This document shows, in pieces, positions 10,881 through 24,100 of a stretch of 64,000 bases of DNA (positions within the stretch are counted from its first letter, which is position 1; the number at the start of each line of letters is the position of its first letter). Both the position numbers and the translations under genes were made by a program. The notes beneath the pieces were generated by a model. The model did not search any database. It was given only the letters and a program-made list of their open reading frames with translations, and was not told the DNA's origin. Origin of the DNA: Limnanthes douglasii subsp. nivea (taxonomy: Eukaryota > Streptophyta > Magnoliopsida > Brassicales > Limnanthaceae); contig JAUPFV010000004.1 in NCBI GenBank assembly GCA_036936605.1, forward strand, positions 136,967,473 through 137,031,472, written 5' to 3'.

Positions 10881-12050
10881 ATATTGTTAAGCTAATCGTC
10901 GTTATGTTGCTAAATCTAACCTCCCCTAAACTTTTGTGTTATTTTCATGTTGAATGAGAAAAATAGTGATCAAATATTTGAGGGAGTAGATTATGATCAT
11001 CATTTTCTAACGCACAAGTATTAAAAAATAGATTTGGTGACCGCGTGGCTAAAACAGGTCGGTAAACAACTCGGCTTTATAATTATACTGGAAATGTGTG
11101 ATCCATATCATAAAGGTAGAACTCTTAAAGTTGTGTACCGATAAATGAGATATGGCCACTATAACAAAGTTTTAGAGTACAAAAATTGAAAACGAAAATT
11201 AACTAATACCAAACTAAAAATAAAAAAGGTTGTTCTTTTAAATCACTTAGTCGGTCGGTCGTTAAGTGTGATTTTCGTCCGACACAACCATGCACCGACC
11301 AAATATTTTAATGACGCGCACCCAAAATGAGGATTAATTCGACTTAATTTTTCATTAGATTTCACTTAAAATTTCATTAAATAAAGCAGTACAAAATTTT
11401 ATTGTGTTTTATTTCAATTTTGATTCAACAAAATACTGATAAAATTAGGAGTTTTTCTCAGCTTAATTGGATTCCATCAAGGTTTGATTTATATTCATGA
11501 ATGAATCCTGGTTGCATATTTCATTGCAGGTCAAATATACGAATGAACACAAAGATTTGCACAAAAGACTTCGCAAATTTCCACAATTAAGGAGGTAATA
11601 TTATTTAACTAGACAAGTTAAAAGGGTTTGATTAAGAAAATTATTGTCATTAGAATATTTTAGGATATTTTGTATTGATTTATTTATTTAAACAAATTAT
11701 TTTATTGCTTTTTTAAAGCAAATTAATTTGAAATAGAAATTATTGTATTGATTTTTTTCATTAAACGTTTTTATTGAATTTTTACATGAAAATAATATTT
11801 TGTATATGAGAATAATTAAGAAAATTATTGATTCTTTAGCATATTTTGTAATATTTTTATTTTTTATTTTTATTAATTGATCTACGATTCTTTAGCATAT
11901 TTTGTATTTATGAATTTATAATATTTTTTATTTTGTATTAATTTATTTATGATTTTTGTAATATTTTGTATGGAAACAATATTTTATATTTAAGCAAATT
12001 ATTGTACTAATTTTTAAAGCAAATTATTTTCTTGTTCGTAAGACTCTTGT
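10880..12050. other. AT-rich stretch, no gene seen
   Basis: Low-complexity AT-rich DNA. Around 11600-12010 several degenerate copies of a 'attttgtattaatttatttatg' type sequence follow one another, and 'tctttagcatattttgta' occurs twice. No coding sequence or terminal repeat is recognisable. Confidence 0.4.
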
Positions 12051-12059
12051 TTAAAAAAC

Positions 12060-12310
12060 ACAAGATATTTAAATTTCTATACACACTTTTGAAGCTAGTT
12101 TTTTCATTATCGGTTGCTAATGCAAGTGTTGAGCTAGTATTTTCTAGTTGAACCAGTATTTTCTGGTATGAAATATATGAAGAATGAATTGAGAAATAGA
12201 ATGGTCAATCCATAGCTTAATGATTGTTTAGTGACATTTATGGAGAGATACATGTTTTTTATGGTTGATGATCTAGATATTAACAAACGCTTTTAAGACA
12301 TGAGTAAGAG
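12060..12310 (+). pseudogene. hAT transposase C-terminal (dimerisation domain) remnant
   Basis: Across frames this reads LLKLVFSLSVANASVELVFS, then MKYMKNELRNRMVNP, a stop, LNDCLVTFMERYMFFMVDD, DINKRF, a stop, DMSKRR. This is the conserved end of hAT transposases: a hydrophobic LPVATASVERxFS block, then MKxIKNxLRNRMGxxxLNDCLV, then IxxRFQxMxxRR. The segment has at least one frameshift and two stops and lacks the upstream catalytic region. About 120 bp downstream, 'gtcgtggatctgtcactga' resembles the 'gatccgccactgg' near 680, possibly the 3' terminal region of the same type of element. Confidence 0.65.
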
Positions 12311-12537
12311 GAGAATACATTTATAAAAATATTTACATATTTTTACTATACGATATACAAATACTTATCTTTTATTGAAGTTTTTTACATTATATTTTTT
12401 CACCATACCCTAAATTTTAGTCGTGGATCTGTCACTGACTCCAACCATATGTTTTCAATTCATCATATTTTAATATTATATTAAAATCTTATTATCTTTT
12501 TGACTATTCATCTCTATTATTCTATTTAAACTCATTA

Positions 12538-12583
<46 letters not shown>

Positions 12584-12600
12584 TATAAATAATAATAAAT
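12538..12600. repeat. (TA)n followed by (TAA)n microsatellite
   Basis: A TA run of about 16 bp is followed by about ten TAA/AAT trinucleotides and then degenerates into AT-rich sequence. No gene is associated with it. Confidence 0.9.
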
Positions 12601-12808
12601 TTATTATTGCAAAAAATAAACCATAATATTTTTAATAAAAATACCAGTCGTTACAGAGTTTAAATAATGTTTTCTTAAACTAATGTACATAAACATAAAA
12701 TGGTTTGACATTTAAAATATATTATTAGTCCATTTGTCATCATTGTGTTTTTAAAATTTTCTCTGTATTAGAGAATATTGTGATAAATCCATTAACATGA
12801 CTTCCCGA

Positions 12809-13263
12809 TCAAGTTCTTCTTGTTTTAGAGTGAAATATTTTTATTTTGTTTCTTGAATTTCCACGAGTTTTTTTTATCTGATTGATGTAACTTTTATTTT
12901 TACATGCACGAGGTATTCTAGATGGTCGACTTTGACTCTCTGGAGTTGGAGTAGTTTCATCTACAGTTGGATTAGTTTTATCTAGAGTTGGAGTAGTTCC
13001 ACATCTGCTACTTTGTGTTCCTAAATTAAGATCGTTTAAGTTTAAAGTTGAGTTTGTTGGATAAAAAAAATATAGACTTAGTGGATTATGAAAGACCATG
13101 ATGAGAACGGTTATGAGGTTCAATCAAATTTTAAAAGCTTATCCAACATTGATAAATAGCCCAATAATGATGCAGCTGAAATGCTTTTCGATTAAGTTGG
13201 GAAGCTCGATATAAAAGTTTAGTTTGATTTCACAAAAACAAAACAGTGACTTTAAATTTAATA

Positions 13264-13331
<68 letters not shown>

Positions 13332-13507
13332 TATATTTTTATATTTACCTCGTCTAATGGACTAGTCCCCTTCATGTGTATCGCTGAAGATTTTATCAAT
13401 GCTATATTCCACTTGTTCATACTAGGTATTATATTTCTTCGCCGTCGTGCTTGAATACCCTCTCGAGTTTTAATAGATGATGGATCAAGATTATCATCTT
13501 TGAACAT
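12809..13507 (-). other. Unrecognised minus-strand coding-like segments split by a TA microsatellite
   Basis: Two minus-strand segments look protein-like rather than random. One is 13507-13330, with SSIKTREGIQARRRRNI, MNKWNIALIKSSAIHMKG and SPLDEVNIK. The other is 13035-12870, a Thr/Pro-rich part with TTPTPESQSRPSRIPRACK. A long (TA)n tract lies between them. The Pro/Thr/Ser-rich piece resembles the low-complexity region between integrase and RT in Ty1/copia polyproteins. I see no catalytic motif and do not assign a family. Confidence 0.25.
13266..13329. repeat. (TA)n microsatellite, about 31 units
   Basis: A perfect TA run of about 62 bp, the longest in the window. It makes both strands appear open as Tyr-Ile repeats, and those frames should be ignored. 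Confidence 0.95.
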
Positions 13508-13754
13508 ATCATACCATTGATGTACAAATCTTATTTCAAAACCTTTTCTGACTTTGATTGTTACCTATTATGGGATCTTCCAAAATCAAGTTGAAGTATT
13601 CGCCTTCTCGAATGGACCACGATAATGTTTTTGAATTCAATCCTAAAATTTTCTAAGGAAAGAATATATAAATGAAGAGTGGTAATTTGAATGAGAAGAA
13701 GATAATAATTTATGTTTATATGAAAATTGAATTGTATAGAGGTTTGATTAAAGG

Positions 13755-13960
13755 TGGTGTTTGTGGGTATGTGTATTACAAATTAAATATGGTAGTTGTG
13801 AGTGTGGATGTGACGAATTATATATTTTGGTTGTGGATATGGGTATGGGTATTACGAATTAAATATGTTGGTTGTGGGTGTGGGTATTACAAATTAATGT
13901 GGTAGATTGTTGGTGTTACGAATCAAATGTGGTGGTTGTGGGTGTTAAGAATTGAAAATA
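13755..13960. repeat. GT-rich minisatellite
   Basis: A strand-asymmetric, G/T-rich tandem repeat. Units run 'ggttgtgggtgtgggtattac(a/g)aattaaatatg' with lengths of about 35-50 bp, and there are about five degenerate copies. It stands out against the AT-rich flanks by its GGT/GTG content. No function is evident. Confidence 0.7.
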
Positions 13961-14789
13961 TTATTTAGTTTTTAATTTTTATTTTTTATTTTTTATCAAA
14001 ATATATCAAAATAACTATTCATTATGATCGCTAAAAAAATTGGTGATCATTTAATTTTTTTTATGGCATATAACGAACAAAATACCAATAAAATGCAAAA
14101 ATATAAAAATATTGGTGGAATCGATTTTTTTTTCCGACGAATATTATAACATATATAATAAAATTTGAAAACTTGACAATGAAGGTTTTAAGCTTTATCA
14201 AATGGATAGTTTTCCAAGTGAGAGTCGTCCAATGTATTAGGGAACTTGAAGAACAAGATCATGAGCGACGGAAATCCTCACTCCCGTCCTCACTGTGGGC
14301 ATTTTTTAGTGCTATGACCCACCAAAATATATCCTTCCCCTCATTGTTGGGTATCATACACGGGAAAATGGCCCATTTCCTATGTATGGTCGGAGTTGGC
14401 CTAACCAGTAGTTTAATACACTTTAGATCCGGATAAGAAGTGAACACATAAACATTGTAAAAAATATAGTATTCTTCTTCATCCGTATGATAATAGTTAT
14501 ATTATTGAGTATGCACTAACAAAGTAGGAACTAATAACAGAAATAATAATAAAATATGATCTTAATAAATCAACTTTCAAGTTTGGTATAACATATGTTA
14601 CACTAAAATGGAAAGATGTAATGGTTATTTTGGGAATCAAATCCAAAAAGACAAAGATCAACTTACACAAAAAATATACGAGCTCAGTTCGAATGAATAA
14701 GAAGAATATAGAATCGTTCTATTTAGCATTTATCTTTCTGAGCACAAAAATAAGAAAATTTCCTTCTTAAATAACAAAAAATTAAACTA

Positions 14790-17700
14790 AGGTAAAAAAA
14801 CATAGGTTTTTGCAAGTAAAATTACCTACTTTCGGATGTAAACATTCATAGATTTCGTTGGTATCGATGTATATGTTTTGCAAGTAAAAATGTATGGGTT
14901 TTGCAAGCATAATACATAAAATTATAAATTATTCAAACTAACATCTAATTATTATTATTTATTGTAAGATGTCATTAAGTTAGCGGTATCAATAGAAGTA
15001 AAATAAGTTGTTAGATATTTAGTTGTGGTCCTAATTATATATATATATACTTAATATTTCTTTTGACTCAATCTAAGGATGTCATGGATGCTTAAATGTT
15101 TATACTTAAAAATTCTAAAACATCCATGACTATAATTGGGCATATACAATATGAGAAAACTTAATGAACTCTATGAGAAAGTGATGCACCAACAGATAAA
15201 AAAACAAATGGTTGTGCACTGATGCTTGTGGCTAATATACTACAAACTTAACGAAAAATAAAGTAAAGTTAATTCCAAGTGATGTATAAACACAATTTTT
15301 ATTAATGTGCATTCGTTTTTCCTTGAATACGCAATCTATGGAATACGAAAAACATACGCATAAAATAAAGATATAATGATGCTTCAGGTGGTTTTTATGG
15401 AAAAATAATTAGGTGGTTGATATGTTTAGATATCTCAAAAGAGATCAGGTATGCTGAATTGTGATTTAGCACCTAAATTAAATTTATTTTCGCTAATTAA
15501 TTTATGTATAAATTTAATACAAAATATTTTTAAACTATAGTTATGCATCATTTTTAATAGTACCTTACACAAACATATAAGACTAATTTTGCAAAAAAGA
15601 AATCCAATTTCAGTTAAATTAAATTTCACAAGTTTTCTTATGAAAGCATGTTTTTTTGAATGTTTATAGCTTACTAATGTCGAAAGAGTGATATTAGTAA
15701 GTAAAGAAGGATCAACTGAATGTGAAGCTGATACACGAGAACAACAAGAAGTTCCAACAGAACAATAAGGACAACAAAAAGAAAATTGGTCATAATATGA
15801 CATGGCAGAATTTAAAAAATAAATAGAAGATTTGAAACTTGACTAATCAATCAACAAATAAATACATTATTATTATTATTATTATTGATGATGTTGAGAA
15901 CTTATTTAAGATGAAGAAATGGAGTAACATTTATGATCTAATTGTATGAAATTTAATTATTTTGTCACTTTCTTAAACATGTTGGAGATATCAAATGCAA
16001 AAGGATTGGACTACAAGGTAATATATTTTAAATTTAATATAATTGGTCCACTTGTTGTGTGTCTTGTTATTTAATTCTTATGTTTTGGTTGTTTTAAAAG
16101 TGTTTATATTTAATGTTGTACAAGGTTTTGCAAGATAAAGTAAGTTATAATCTTTAAAAGTAATATGTAAGGTAAGATTTCACAAGTAGAAAAAATTGAC
16201 ATTTGCAAGTAAAAATACATTCGTTAATAAGATTATAAATAACTTTAGTAATAATTACATAATCAAGCAGATGGGTTATTTTCTTCGTCGCTAAATTTAT
16301 ATGCTTTGGTCTGAAGACGAATTTGTTCGTCTTTTAATATCATTTGGTGAATAGCTTCAAATGAGCATAATTAATAGTATTATAAGAAATCTTATACATG
16401 TATTTCACATTGTTATATGTATGTATTTTGTAAGTTATATGTTATTCAAATGTTTGTATTTTCCAGATGATTTTAAAATAAGGCTTGATATAGGCTATTT
16501 GAAAATATAATCAAACAAATATCATGTTTATTTCACAAGCGATGAATGTTTACATGTTCCGCAGCTACATAATTACTCCATAATTTATATGTCACACAAA
16601 CGATGATATCAAATAAAAAATATAATAGTATATATATAACATATTGTAGCCATAGTGAAAAACAAACAAACAAGAAATAGAAAATCAAAAAGTGTAAATT
16701 ACTACCAATGGTTATCGAAGATGTCATAAATAATAAAGGGACACGACTAAAAGATCATAATAATTTTCATGGAAGTCTCGAGGGGTCATAACAATTGTTT
16801 GGTCTGCATCTCTCAACTTTCATGTGACTGAATTGTCACTATCATTGTATAAGTATGACTCAAGGCCTACGAATGTATGGGCTACAACTTCCAACTAATC
16901 TATTTTGATGATCTAATCGACATAATTTAGAGTACATAAAATTGTCTATTGAGAGAGAAAATACCCCATATTTTCCTCGTGCAAACTAAACAAGTCCATG
17001 ATTCTCAAATTGTATCACTTCACTAGTAAATAATCATCATCGGATTCTGTTTGGTTTTTAGGATCTTATCACTTGCAACAAGTGTCAGAATGCCTTTACT
17101 TGTTCTAATTGGTGAACAATTTGTTTCAGATAATATGCATGCCCATGATTTAACCTGGTTTATTTCTATGGTACCATTCTACTTCTTGAAAAGGAAAAGT
17201 GTCGTTGATGGCTAAATATGGTTGGAACACAAGTTGACAACCATTAAACACAATTGAAAAATAAGTCTTTATTTTGCAAGTTCGTTTCCTAACATTTTGC
17301 AAGTGAGTAAAACTATGTTTCGCTAATACAACATGATTATATTTTCAAGTTAAACTCATATAATTTTGCAAATATGTTTATTATAAATTTGCAAATATAC
17401 TTATTATTAATTCAGAAATATATTTCTACTCATTTTGCAACCAAATTGTCCAACCTCCTTTTAGAAAAAAAATGAAAAAGTAAGTAGTGAAACTTATGTT
17501 AGAGTTGTCCTTGTAACTCAGCTGAATCCTTCATTTCATGCCCTATAGTAAGGATTTATGTGGCACATATTGCACCTCTTTATGGATGGAATCTCATATG
17601 TGTAATCTAAACGTATAACGAGATGATAAATAGGAAAGTGGCAGATGATCCATGTATCTAGCATAACTATAATTCATACATGGTATTTGTTTCGTATTTC

Positions 17701-18365
17701 GATGTTTTTTCTAAATGATTGTAAATATGTTCCAATACACAAACACCTCATACGTATGATTTCATACCATCAATATCTTTGAGGAGTAGTGCATACTTAG
17801 ACTTCATGTTCATGTTTTTTTGGAAAATATTGTTCATATGAATAAGTACAGTAACTACGATCGTGCCACACGGGTCATGTAGTCAATGGTAAGCTCAAGG
17901 TTAGTGGTATCTAGGATTGAGAAATATCATACATGATAATTCAAACTAATTCCAACACCTTTCAAATTTCAATATACTCATGTAATTATTTGTAATCTAA
18001 ACCCAACATATTGATATCCCAAGGATAAAGCTCCGTTTTGGAGATATCATCTAAAATATTCATAATATTAAAAACATTATAAATTAAATGTATTGGTCTC
18101 TATATGTCAACTCTCTATAAAAAAAACCTTAGTAATGAGAGATTTTGCACTAAAAATAACCAATATGGCGTTAAGCCTCCCATATGGCATTGTATCCAAA
18201 TGATATGCAATTACTTATAATATACGAGACTTTACAATTTCGAGGCGATATAATGAGCGTATATGCTTCTCTTCAACATAATAAATAAAATAAAAATTAC
18301 ATATGTTATAATAAAATTAGCAAGTTTGATATATATGATAACTTGTTTTGCAAGTGTAATATACT
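14790..18365. repeat. Region with dispersed TTTTGCAAGT-type words
   Basis: Apart from this pattern the 3.6 kb region holds no recognisable gene. 'ttttgcaagt' or close variants occur near 14809, 14875, 14899, 16125, 16201, 17273, 17297, 17377, 17432 and 18344, often followed by 'aaaa' or an AT-rich tail. They are clustered (about 14.8-14.9, 16.1-16.2, 17.27-17.44 and 18.3 kb) rather than evenly spread. This could be a degenerate element-specific repeat set like those of the MULEs, or chance in AT-rich DNA. Confidence 0.35.
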
Positions 18366-18939
18366 ATATATCGTAAATATAAAACTTAACTTGACTATTA
18401 CCTCACATTTCCATATTTGGTAGGTCACATGTGTTTTGAACTCAAAAATTGAGGTGTCTGAGTCGAAGACGGAGTCATTATTTTGTCGTTACTCTAGTGC
18501 CTGACTCGGGAGACAGAGCCCTTGTATCTTGGAGTGGAATGATCTCATGGTCAAATCATGATTGGTGTTATCTAGCGGTTTTGATTATGCGGAAGTACTA
18601 ACCTATTATTGGATCAAGCTCACTCACTTGATCTGTCTAGTACGAGATCCATAATTTACAAAAATAAATTTATACAATAAACTTAGCTCCAAAATACACA
18701 AACATGCTAAGGTTAGTACACACATATTTATTTGTAGAAAATAAAGGAAATATGGATTGTTAATACTGGTAAATAATAATTAAAATAAATGAACAATCTT
18801 ATTGATGGTCATTAGGTCTCTATTTATAAAATTTAGAATTAGAGAATATATCTCCAAGATATTAGGAAAATTTGATACTATCTTATTTTAACTATTTATT
18901 TAAGTTAGATATCTTACATTTAATATAATTTTACTATGT

Positions 18940-20900
18940 CTTTTAAAATTTTAAGTACATAAATGGCCGATGAGATAATATTTTCGGGTCAAACTATTTA
19001 CACCCTTATGAGTAGTCCCCTTAGTCATTGCACGAGTAATAAGTAATGTGTACTTTTGACTGCCCAAATTATCTTGACATTGGCCGAAGCTTGTACCCTT
19101 GAATTTGTTATTTATTGAAGTTTTGTTTTTACATACAAACAATTATATACTAAAAATATTATGTCATCCATCTTCGGCTACACTCTTCAAAGCCTTAAGG
19201 TTGTTTATGATAATTTACCTTATCCAAAATGTTACTAGCACGTCTCTTATTTAGTTTGTATTTAATTATTCATGCTTCATTAAAACCCCTTTTCCATTTT
19301 AAACCTCCCTTGCAGATTAAAAGCTTTATTTTGCTGAAGGGAAATAGTACATCTAACAACTAATAGGTTGTTGGGTATTACCTATTTCTTATTGATTAAC
19401 TTATTTATATTATTTACTAAACGTTTTGATTATTTTTTTTATAATGGTTGAGTAAGCCCCTTAGTCTGTGATGAAGGATAAAGTAAGGACTGATAATGAC
19501 CCAAAATGTTTATATTTCTTAGAGAGCTTCAGATGCCTGAAGATGTTAGTAATTTGCACTTGCCCAAAATTATCTTGAAGGTATTCAAGTATCCAATCTA
19601 GCCATTGGTAAATGATGAGGAAAAAGCTATATAAATTGATCGTAAACTTCAAGAATTCTTGAACACATAAGATGTTGATATAAATATTCTTTTTTGACTT
19701 GTTTTTGAAATGTTTTGAGTAACCCCTTAGTATTTTATGAAGACTATAGTAAGGGCTTAACATTGCACGAAAACATCTTTGACTTTTTTAATTTGCCGAA
19801 GTTTGCATTTTATTTTGGTGGTTTTGACCAAGGTTGTATGGGTCTAAATGTATTTAAATAAAAATTATTTTACTTAATTGAAGGTTGTATTTGTTTCGTG
19901 TTTTTATAGAAAAAGTTCATTTTTTATGTTTTGGTAAATAGGCAAGTTGTTGGTAGAAGGTTACACATGTGTGAAAGTTTCCTCGTTTAGGTAGATGCAT
20001 GTACTCTCTTTGTACTCTTTAATCATGGACTTTCATAGCTCTTTTAATTTTGGTCATTCTTCCCGAAAACAAATCCAAGACCTAGAAATTTGAAGAGATC
20101 GAATGTTGAATTTCTTTTTACCTTTTGGCATAAATACTCATTTTTGTTTTTATTCTGCTCATTTTACTTCCCTTAATTTATTATTCGAAATTCTATTTGT
20201 CTTACATTGTCTTATTCATTTTCTTAATTTTGTTACTTTCTTGTATTTTTGTTACAACAAATTTTAGAGTTCTTCGTATAAATGGGTAAGAAATGTGAAG
20301 GTAGTGATTTCTCAAATAGTCACGATAATTATATTAGTAATTCATTTTCTATTTTTTCTTATATTCGTTATGGTATCGAAGAAATTACTAAAGATACTTG
20401 CCCAACTCGTCAATCACGCTAGAAAAAGAAGGTCGTATTGAATAAAGATAAATATTTGAAAGATGTTGTTCCTTTTAAAATTGTTTCTCTTGCTCCTTCC
20501 ACTCTCTATGGTACGACTATGTCCACAACATGAGGTAGTAGCAGAGAAAATTCTTGTAGTCGTAAAGACACATAAGAATTTTATGATATTTTTTAATGCA
20601 ATTCAGATAAATAGTATTGTTGAGGATTAGTATTGCTATCTCACGAATACTGAATGTGTAAAGATGCTCATTGATTGGGCGAGTCGTGATGCAACTATAT
20701 AGTTCCATGTAATTAGGAAAAATACCTTTAACACTTTTCAAGGTAAGAATTCTTTCTTTACTTACTCTTTTGATCATCAAGTTTGATTTCCTCTTGCTCC
20801 AGACCTTCTCAAACTCTTTCAAGTTACAACAAATTTTCCTAGCCAACCAGTTCTCAATTTTTGAAGTATTTTATTTTTTACTATAATTTTATTGAGGAGA
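18940..20900 (+). other. Remnant of an older repeat, possibly LTR-retrotransposon LTR and gag; MULE-A insertion site
   Basis: Three blocks beginning 'gagta..ccccttagt' occur at about 19010, 19449 and 19714, each followed by a 'tgccca.aattatcttga' or similar block. They suggest tandem-repeat structure as in some long LTRs. At 20282 an ATG begins MGKKCEGSDFSNSHDN, and after several stops and frameshifts FPLAPDLLKLFQ (near 20790) can be read. This weakly recalls the gag-like region of plant gypsy-type elements. MULE-A interrupts this sequence at 20927, and sequence of similar character continues at 31658. I do not recognise a definite family. Confidence 0.3.
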
Positions 20901-20918
20901 GTCTTTAAATATTTCTTT

Positions 20919-20927
20919 ATGAAAGAA
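20919..20927. repeat. MULE-A target-site duplication, left copy
   Basis: The 9-bp sequence ATGAAAGAA directly abuts the left TIR and is repeated exactly at 31649-31657 after the right TIR. Nine-base duplications are typical of Mutator-like elements. Confidence 0.95.
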
Positions 20928-20974
20928 GGGCAAGGCTATATTCGGACCCCATTTGGCTATAATGAGACCCCAAA
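20928..20974. repeat. MULE-A left terminal inverted repeat
   Basis: Starts GGGCAAGGCT. The reverse complement of 31602-31648 matches it at 44 of 47 positions. Within the TIR the module GGCTATA(A/T)T(G/C)(A/G)GACCCC occurs twice, about 22 bp apart. The same module, as GGTCTCRTTATAGC on the other strand, reappears inside the element at 25384-25448 and 26808-26863. Confidence 0.95.
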
Positions 20975-21110
20975 TTCAGATTTTTTTCTTCAATATGAAA
21001 TGTCCATTTTGTCCTTCATTTATAAGACCAAGTTTCTAAGAAAAAACCAACTTCCCCCACTTCTCCCTCAATCTTTCTCTCTCTAAAATAACTAAAAACT
21101 TTAAAAAATC

Positions 21111-24100
21111 ATGGATTTGAGTGATTGGAGTGAAGGTTTCAGCTGCAACATTGATGATTTTGCATCGGAGGAAGAAGATCCGTTAACGGACCATTTGCAA
21201 ACCTAAAATGAGGTGATTTTCGTGTTTTTAAAGTTTCTGTGCAAATATAGCGGTGGTTGCGCTACAAAATGGATGAACTGCGAACCCAGGGTTCGCATTT
21301 TTGCATGAATTTTTTTGCAAAATCGCGAACGTGATGTTCGCGAATATACCAAATGGGCGAACAACTTGCTCGCGATTTTGCCAAAATTACGAACATCTCC
21401 TTCGCACTAATACCAAATGGACGAACGACCACTACGTAATTTTTCCAAATACACGAGTACGCTGCTCGCAATTTGGCCGAATAGTCGTAATGGTTGTTCG
21501 CGATTTGGCAGAAAAATTGAATTCCGTCTTCGCGAATATGACCTGTTTTCTAAATTAAATGATCAGCTACAATTAAGTATGTTTTCATATAATTGCATCA
21601 ATCACATATGTAGGAACCCGATCAACCGCCATGTTCGATGGCCGATAACACGAAAGTGTTTACGAACACCTTTTACACCAAAGCCGATTTGATTGATTGG
21701 GTCGAGTCCGAAAGCATAAAACTAGGATTCATTTTGGTCCGTAGTAAAAACGACGACGGTAGCAAAAGCATGAAAACTCCTAGGATATATTTTAAGTGCG
21801 AGAGGCACGGGGTTTACAAACCTAACCCCAAACCAGGGTATGTTAAGAAGCGCCGAGAATGTTCATCGAAAAAATACGGGTGTCCGTTCTATTTAAGGGG
21901 GAGTCCGGTCTTAGAGCTACCCGGTTATTGGAAAGTGGTTGTGCTAAACGAGAAACACAACCACAAACCATTTTTTGCACTTGGATGGTCATTCACGGGC
22001 CGCTAGACTAAAAGTCGAAGAACAATTATTCGTTCGTAGTCAAATGGAAGTCGGTTCTCGACCGAGAGAGATATATCGCGGTTTGAAGATTAAAGACCCG
22101 CAAAATGTATCAAACATGCGCACGATATACAACATGCGACAAAAATATGATTTGGGTATAAAGCGGGCAAGACCCAAATGCAATACTTGTTTTCTAAGTT
22201 AAAAGAACATGAGTACTATGTTTGGGAGCGAAGTTGTGAAGCAACGGATGAGTTCCTCGAGTTGCTTTTTGCACACCCTAAAAGCATCGATTTCATGCGC
22301 ACTTTTCCTCAAGTTCTTATAATGGATAGCACTTATAAGACTACAAGGTATAAGATGCCTTTACTTGAAATAGTTGGCCAAACTTCGATGAAGAAGACAT
22401 TTTGTGTTGCTTTTATTTTTTTGAGCTCCGAGAAACAAGAGAACTACACTTAGGGATTGAGCGTTCTAAAGAAGGTGTTGACGAACAACAAGTGCGCATT
22501 ACCTAACATTATCGTCACCGATAGGGAGTTGGCTTTAATGAATGTTATCGATGATATATTTCCGGACGCAACTCATATGTTATGCAATTGGCATATTGGT
22601 AAGAAAGTCACCTCTTATGCCAAAAAAGTTTTACCGAATTCGGACATGGCCGAAGATTTCGCCGAATATTACCAAAGGGTAGCCTATTCGACCACGCTCG
22701 AAGATTATAACAAAAACCTTGCCGAATTGCACCACACGTACACATTTTTTCCATTGGTTATCGAGTAGGTTATGAAGCAATGGATTGACGAATATGGACA
22801 CAAATTTCTCAATATTGACACGAACAAATTTACACATTTTGGCAACCAAACTAGCAATCGGTGAGTTACATTTCCATCTCCACACAATATTTTTTAATAT
22901 CAAGTGTTAGAAATCTAATTTATTTTATCTCATGTTATAGGGCGGAGGGTGCTCACTCTAGCCTCAAGCGGGCGATTGGTAGTAGTCTATGCACGTTCGA
23001 GCAATTTTAGAAACATGTTCATGCATTACTAACCGCTCAATACTCTAAGGTGAGCTTTCATGTAAAGCTATAGAATTAATAGAGACAAATCTCGCAACGA
23101 CCTTGAAAATATGGTTCACTCCCGGAATGTGTGGGTGTGTTATTAGGACAACTCATAATTTACCATGTGCATGCGTATTAGCTTTGATTTATAAAGAACG
23201 AAGGCCGGTTAGAAAAGATGAGTGTGATGTCTATTGGAGTACGTTAAAGATCAAATCTAATGAGGAGTTTGATACCGAAGACGAGCTCACTAGAAAACTC
23301 TCCTTAATAGATAGCACCATCCGCGGTTACGGGCAATACGTCCAAGATCACATTATAAATAGGATGATGCAAATCCTAGATCCCGCTAGAAGTCATGTTT
23401 TGGAACCTAAGGAGCCGGTTGTTACTAAAGGTAGGAAAAAAGTCGGCCGAGACTAATCAAGTCAACGGGACCCTAGTGAATGGGAATACGATGGTAGTCT
23501 AGGCGCTAGCACTCCCGACACGATAGGCAGCACGGCCGCCTCGGTAGATAATAAAACATTTTTAGCGCCAAAAGCCAAGGAGAAAGAAAAAGCGAAAACC
23601 AAGGCTCAACCGAAGAAAGATAAAGTGCCTCGATCGAAAAAATCATCAAAGGGAAAAGATTTTAGCGGCTACGAGAGTTGGTTTCCTAACTATTTGCATG
23701 ACTACATTTCTAGCGTCAAAGACATCTCTCCCGACGGTAATTGCGGATTACGGGCCGTTGCTTTGACGGTAGACGGTAAATCTGATTCATGGGACCAAGT
23801 TAGACGGGATTTGATCGGGGAATTGCAAATGAACGCGAGCTATGGGAGATAGTGTTTGATGGTTCACAAGGTGTAGATAACCTAGTGAGAAGGTTGAACG
23901 TTTTTTATTGTATGGTGCTGGTACTAGGCATTGGATGACGTTACCTGATTTAGGCTTAGTGATAGCCACTAGATACCAATGTATCGTATACCACATTTCA
24001 CTCCACCAATCATACACTTATCTACCTCTACGCGGTGTGCCTCCTCGATCGTGTCCTAACCTGGAAGTTGGTATAGGTTTTGTGCACGGTAACCATTTCG

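Noticed and set aside
13139..13507. Overlapping open frames on both strands rich in Tyr-Ile
   Set aside because: The open part comes from the (TA)n tract at 13266-13329. Only the flanking minus-strand segment looks protein-like, and it has no recognised motif.
14173..14436. 87-codon open frame (MTMKVLSFIKWIVFQVRVVQ...)
   Set aside because: No recognised domain, no homologue in the window and overlapped by an equally long antisense frame, so there is not enough evidence for a gene.
16560..17250. Possible ULP1-like protease on the minus strand
   Set aside because: Considered because MULEs often carry ULP1 genes, but I could not read the His-Asp-Gln-Cys box order in any frame. Only isolated plausible words were found.
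21280..21545. Regular 32-bp repeats that look like a CRISPR array
   Set aside because: Units are degenerate throughout, there are no constant repeats with unique spacers, and the context is a plant transposon with introns. The spacing is better explained as an intronic hairpin array.
22631..22903. Minus-strand frames of 60-90 codons opposite the transposase
   Set aside because: Complement of the well-supported transposase exon; no independent motif.
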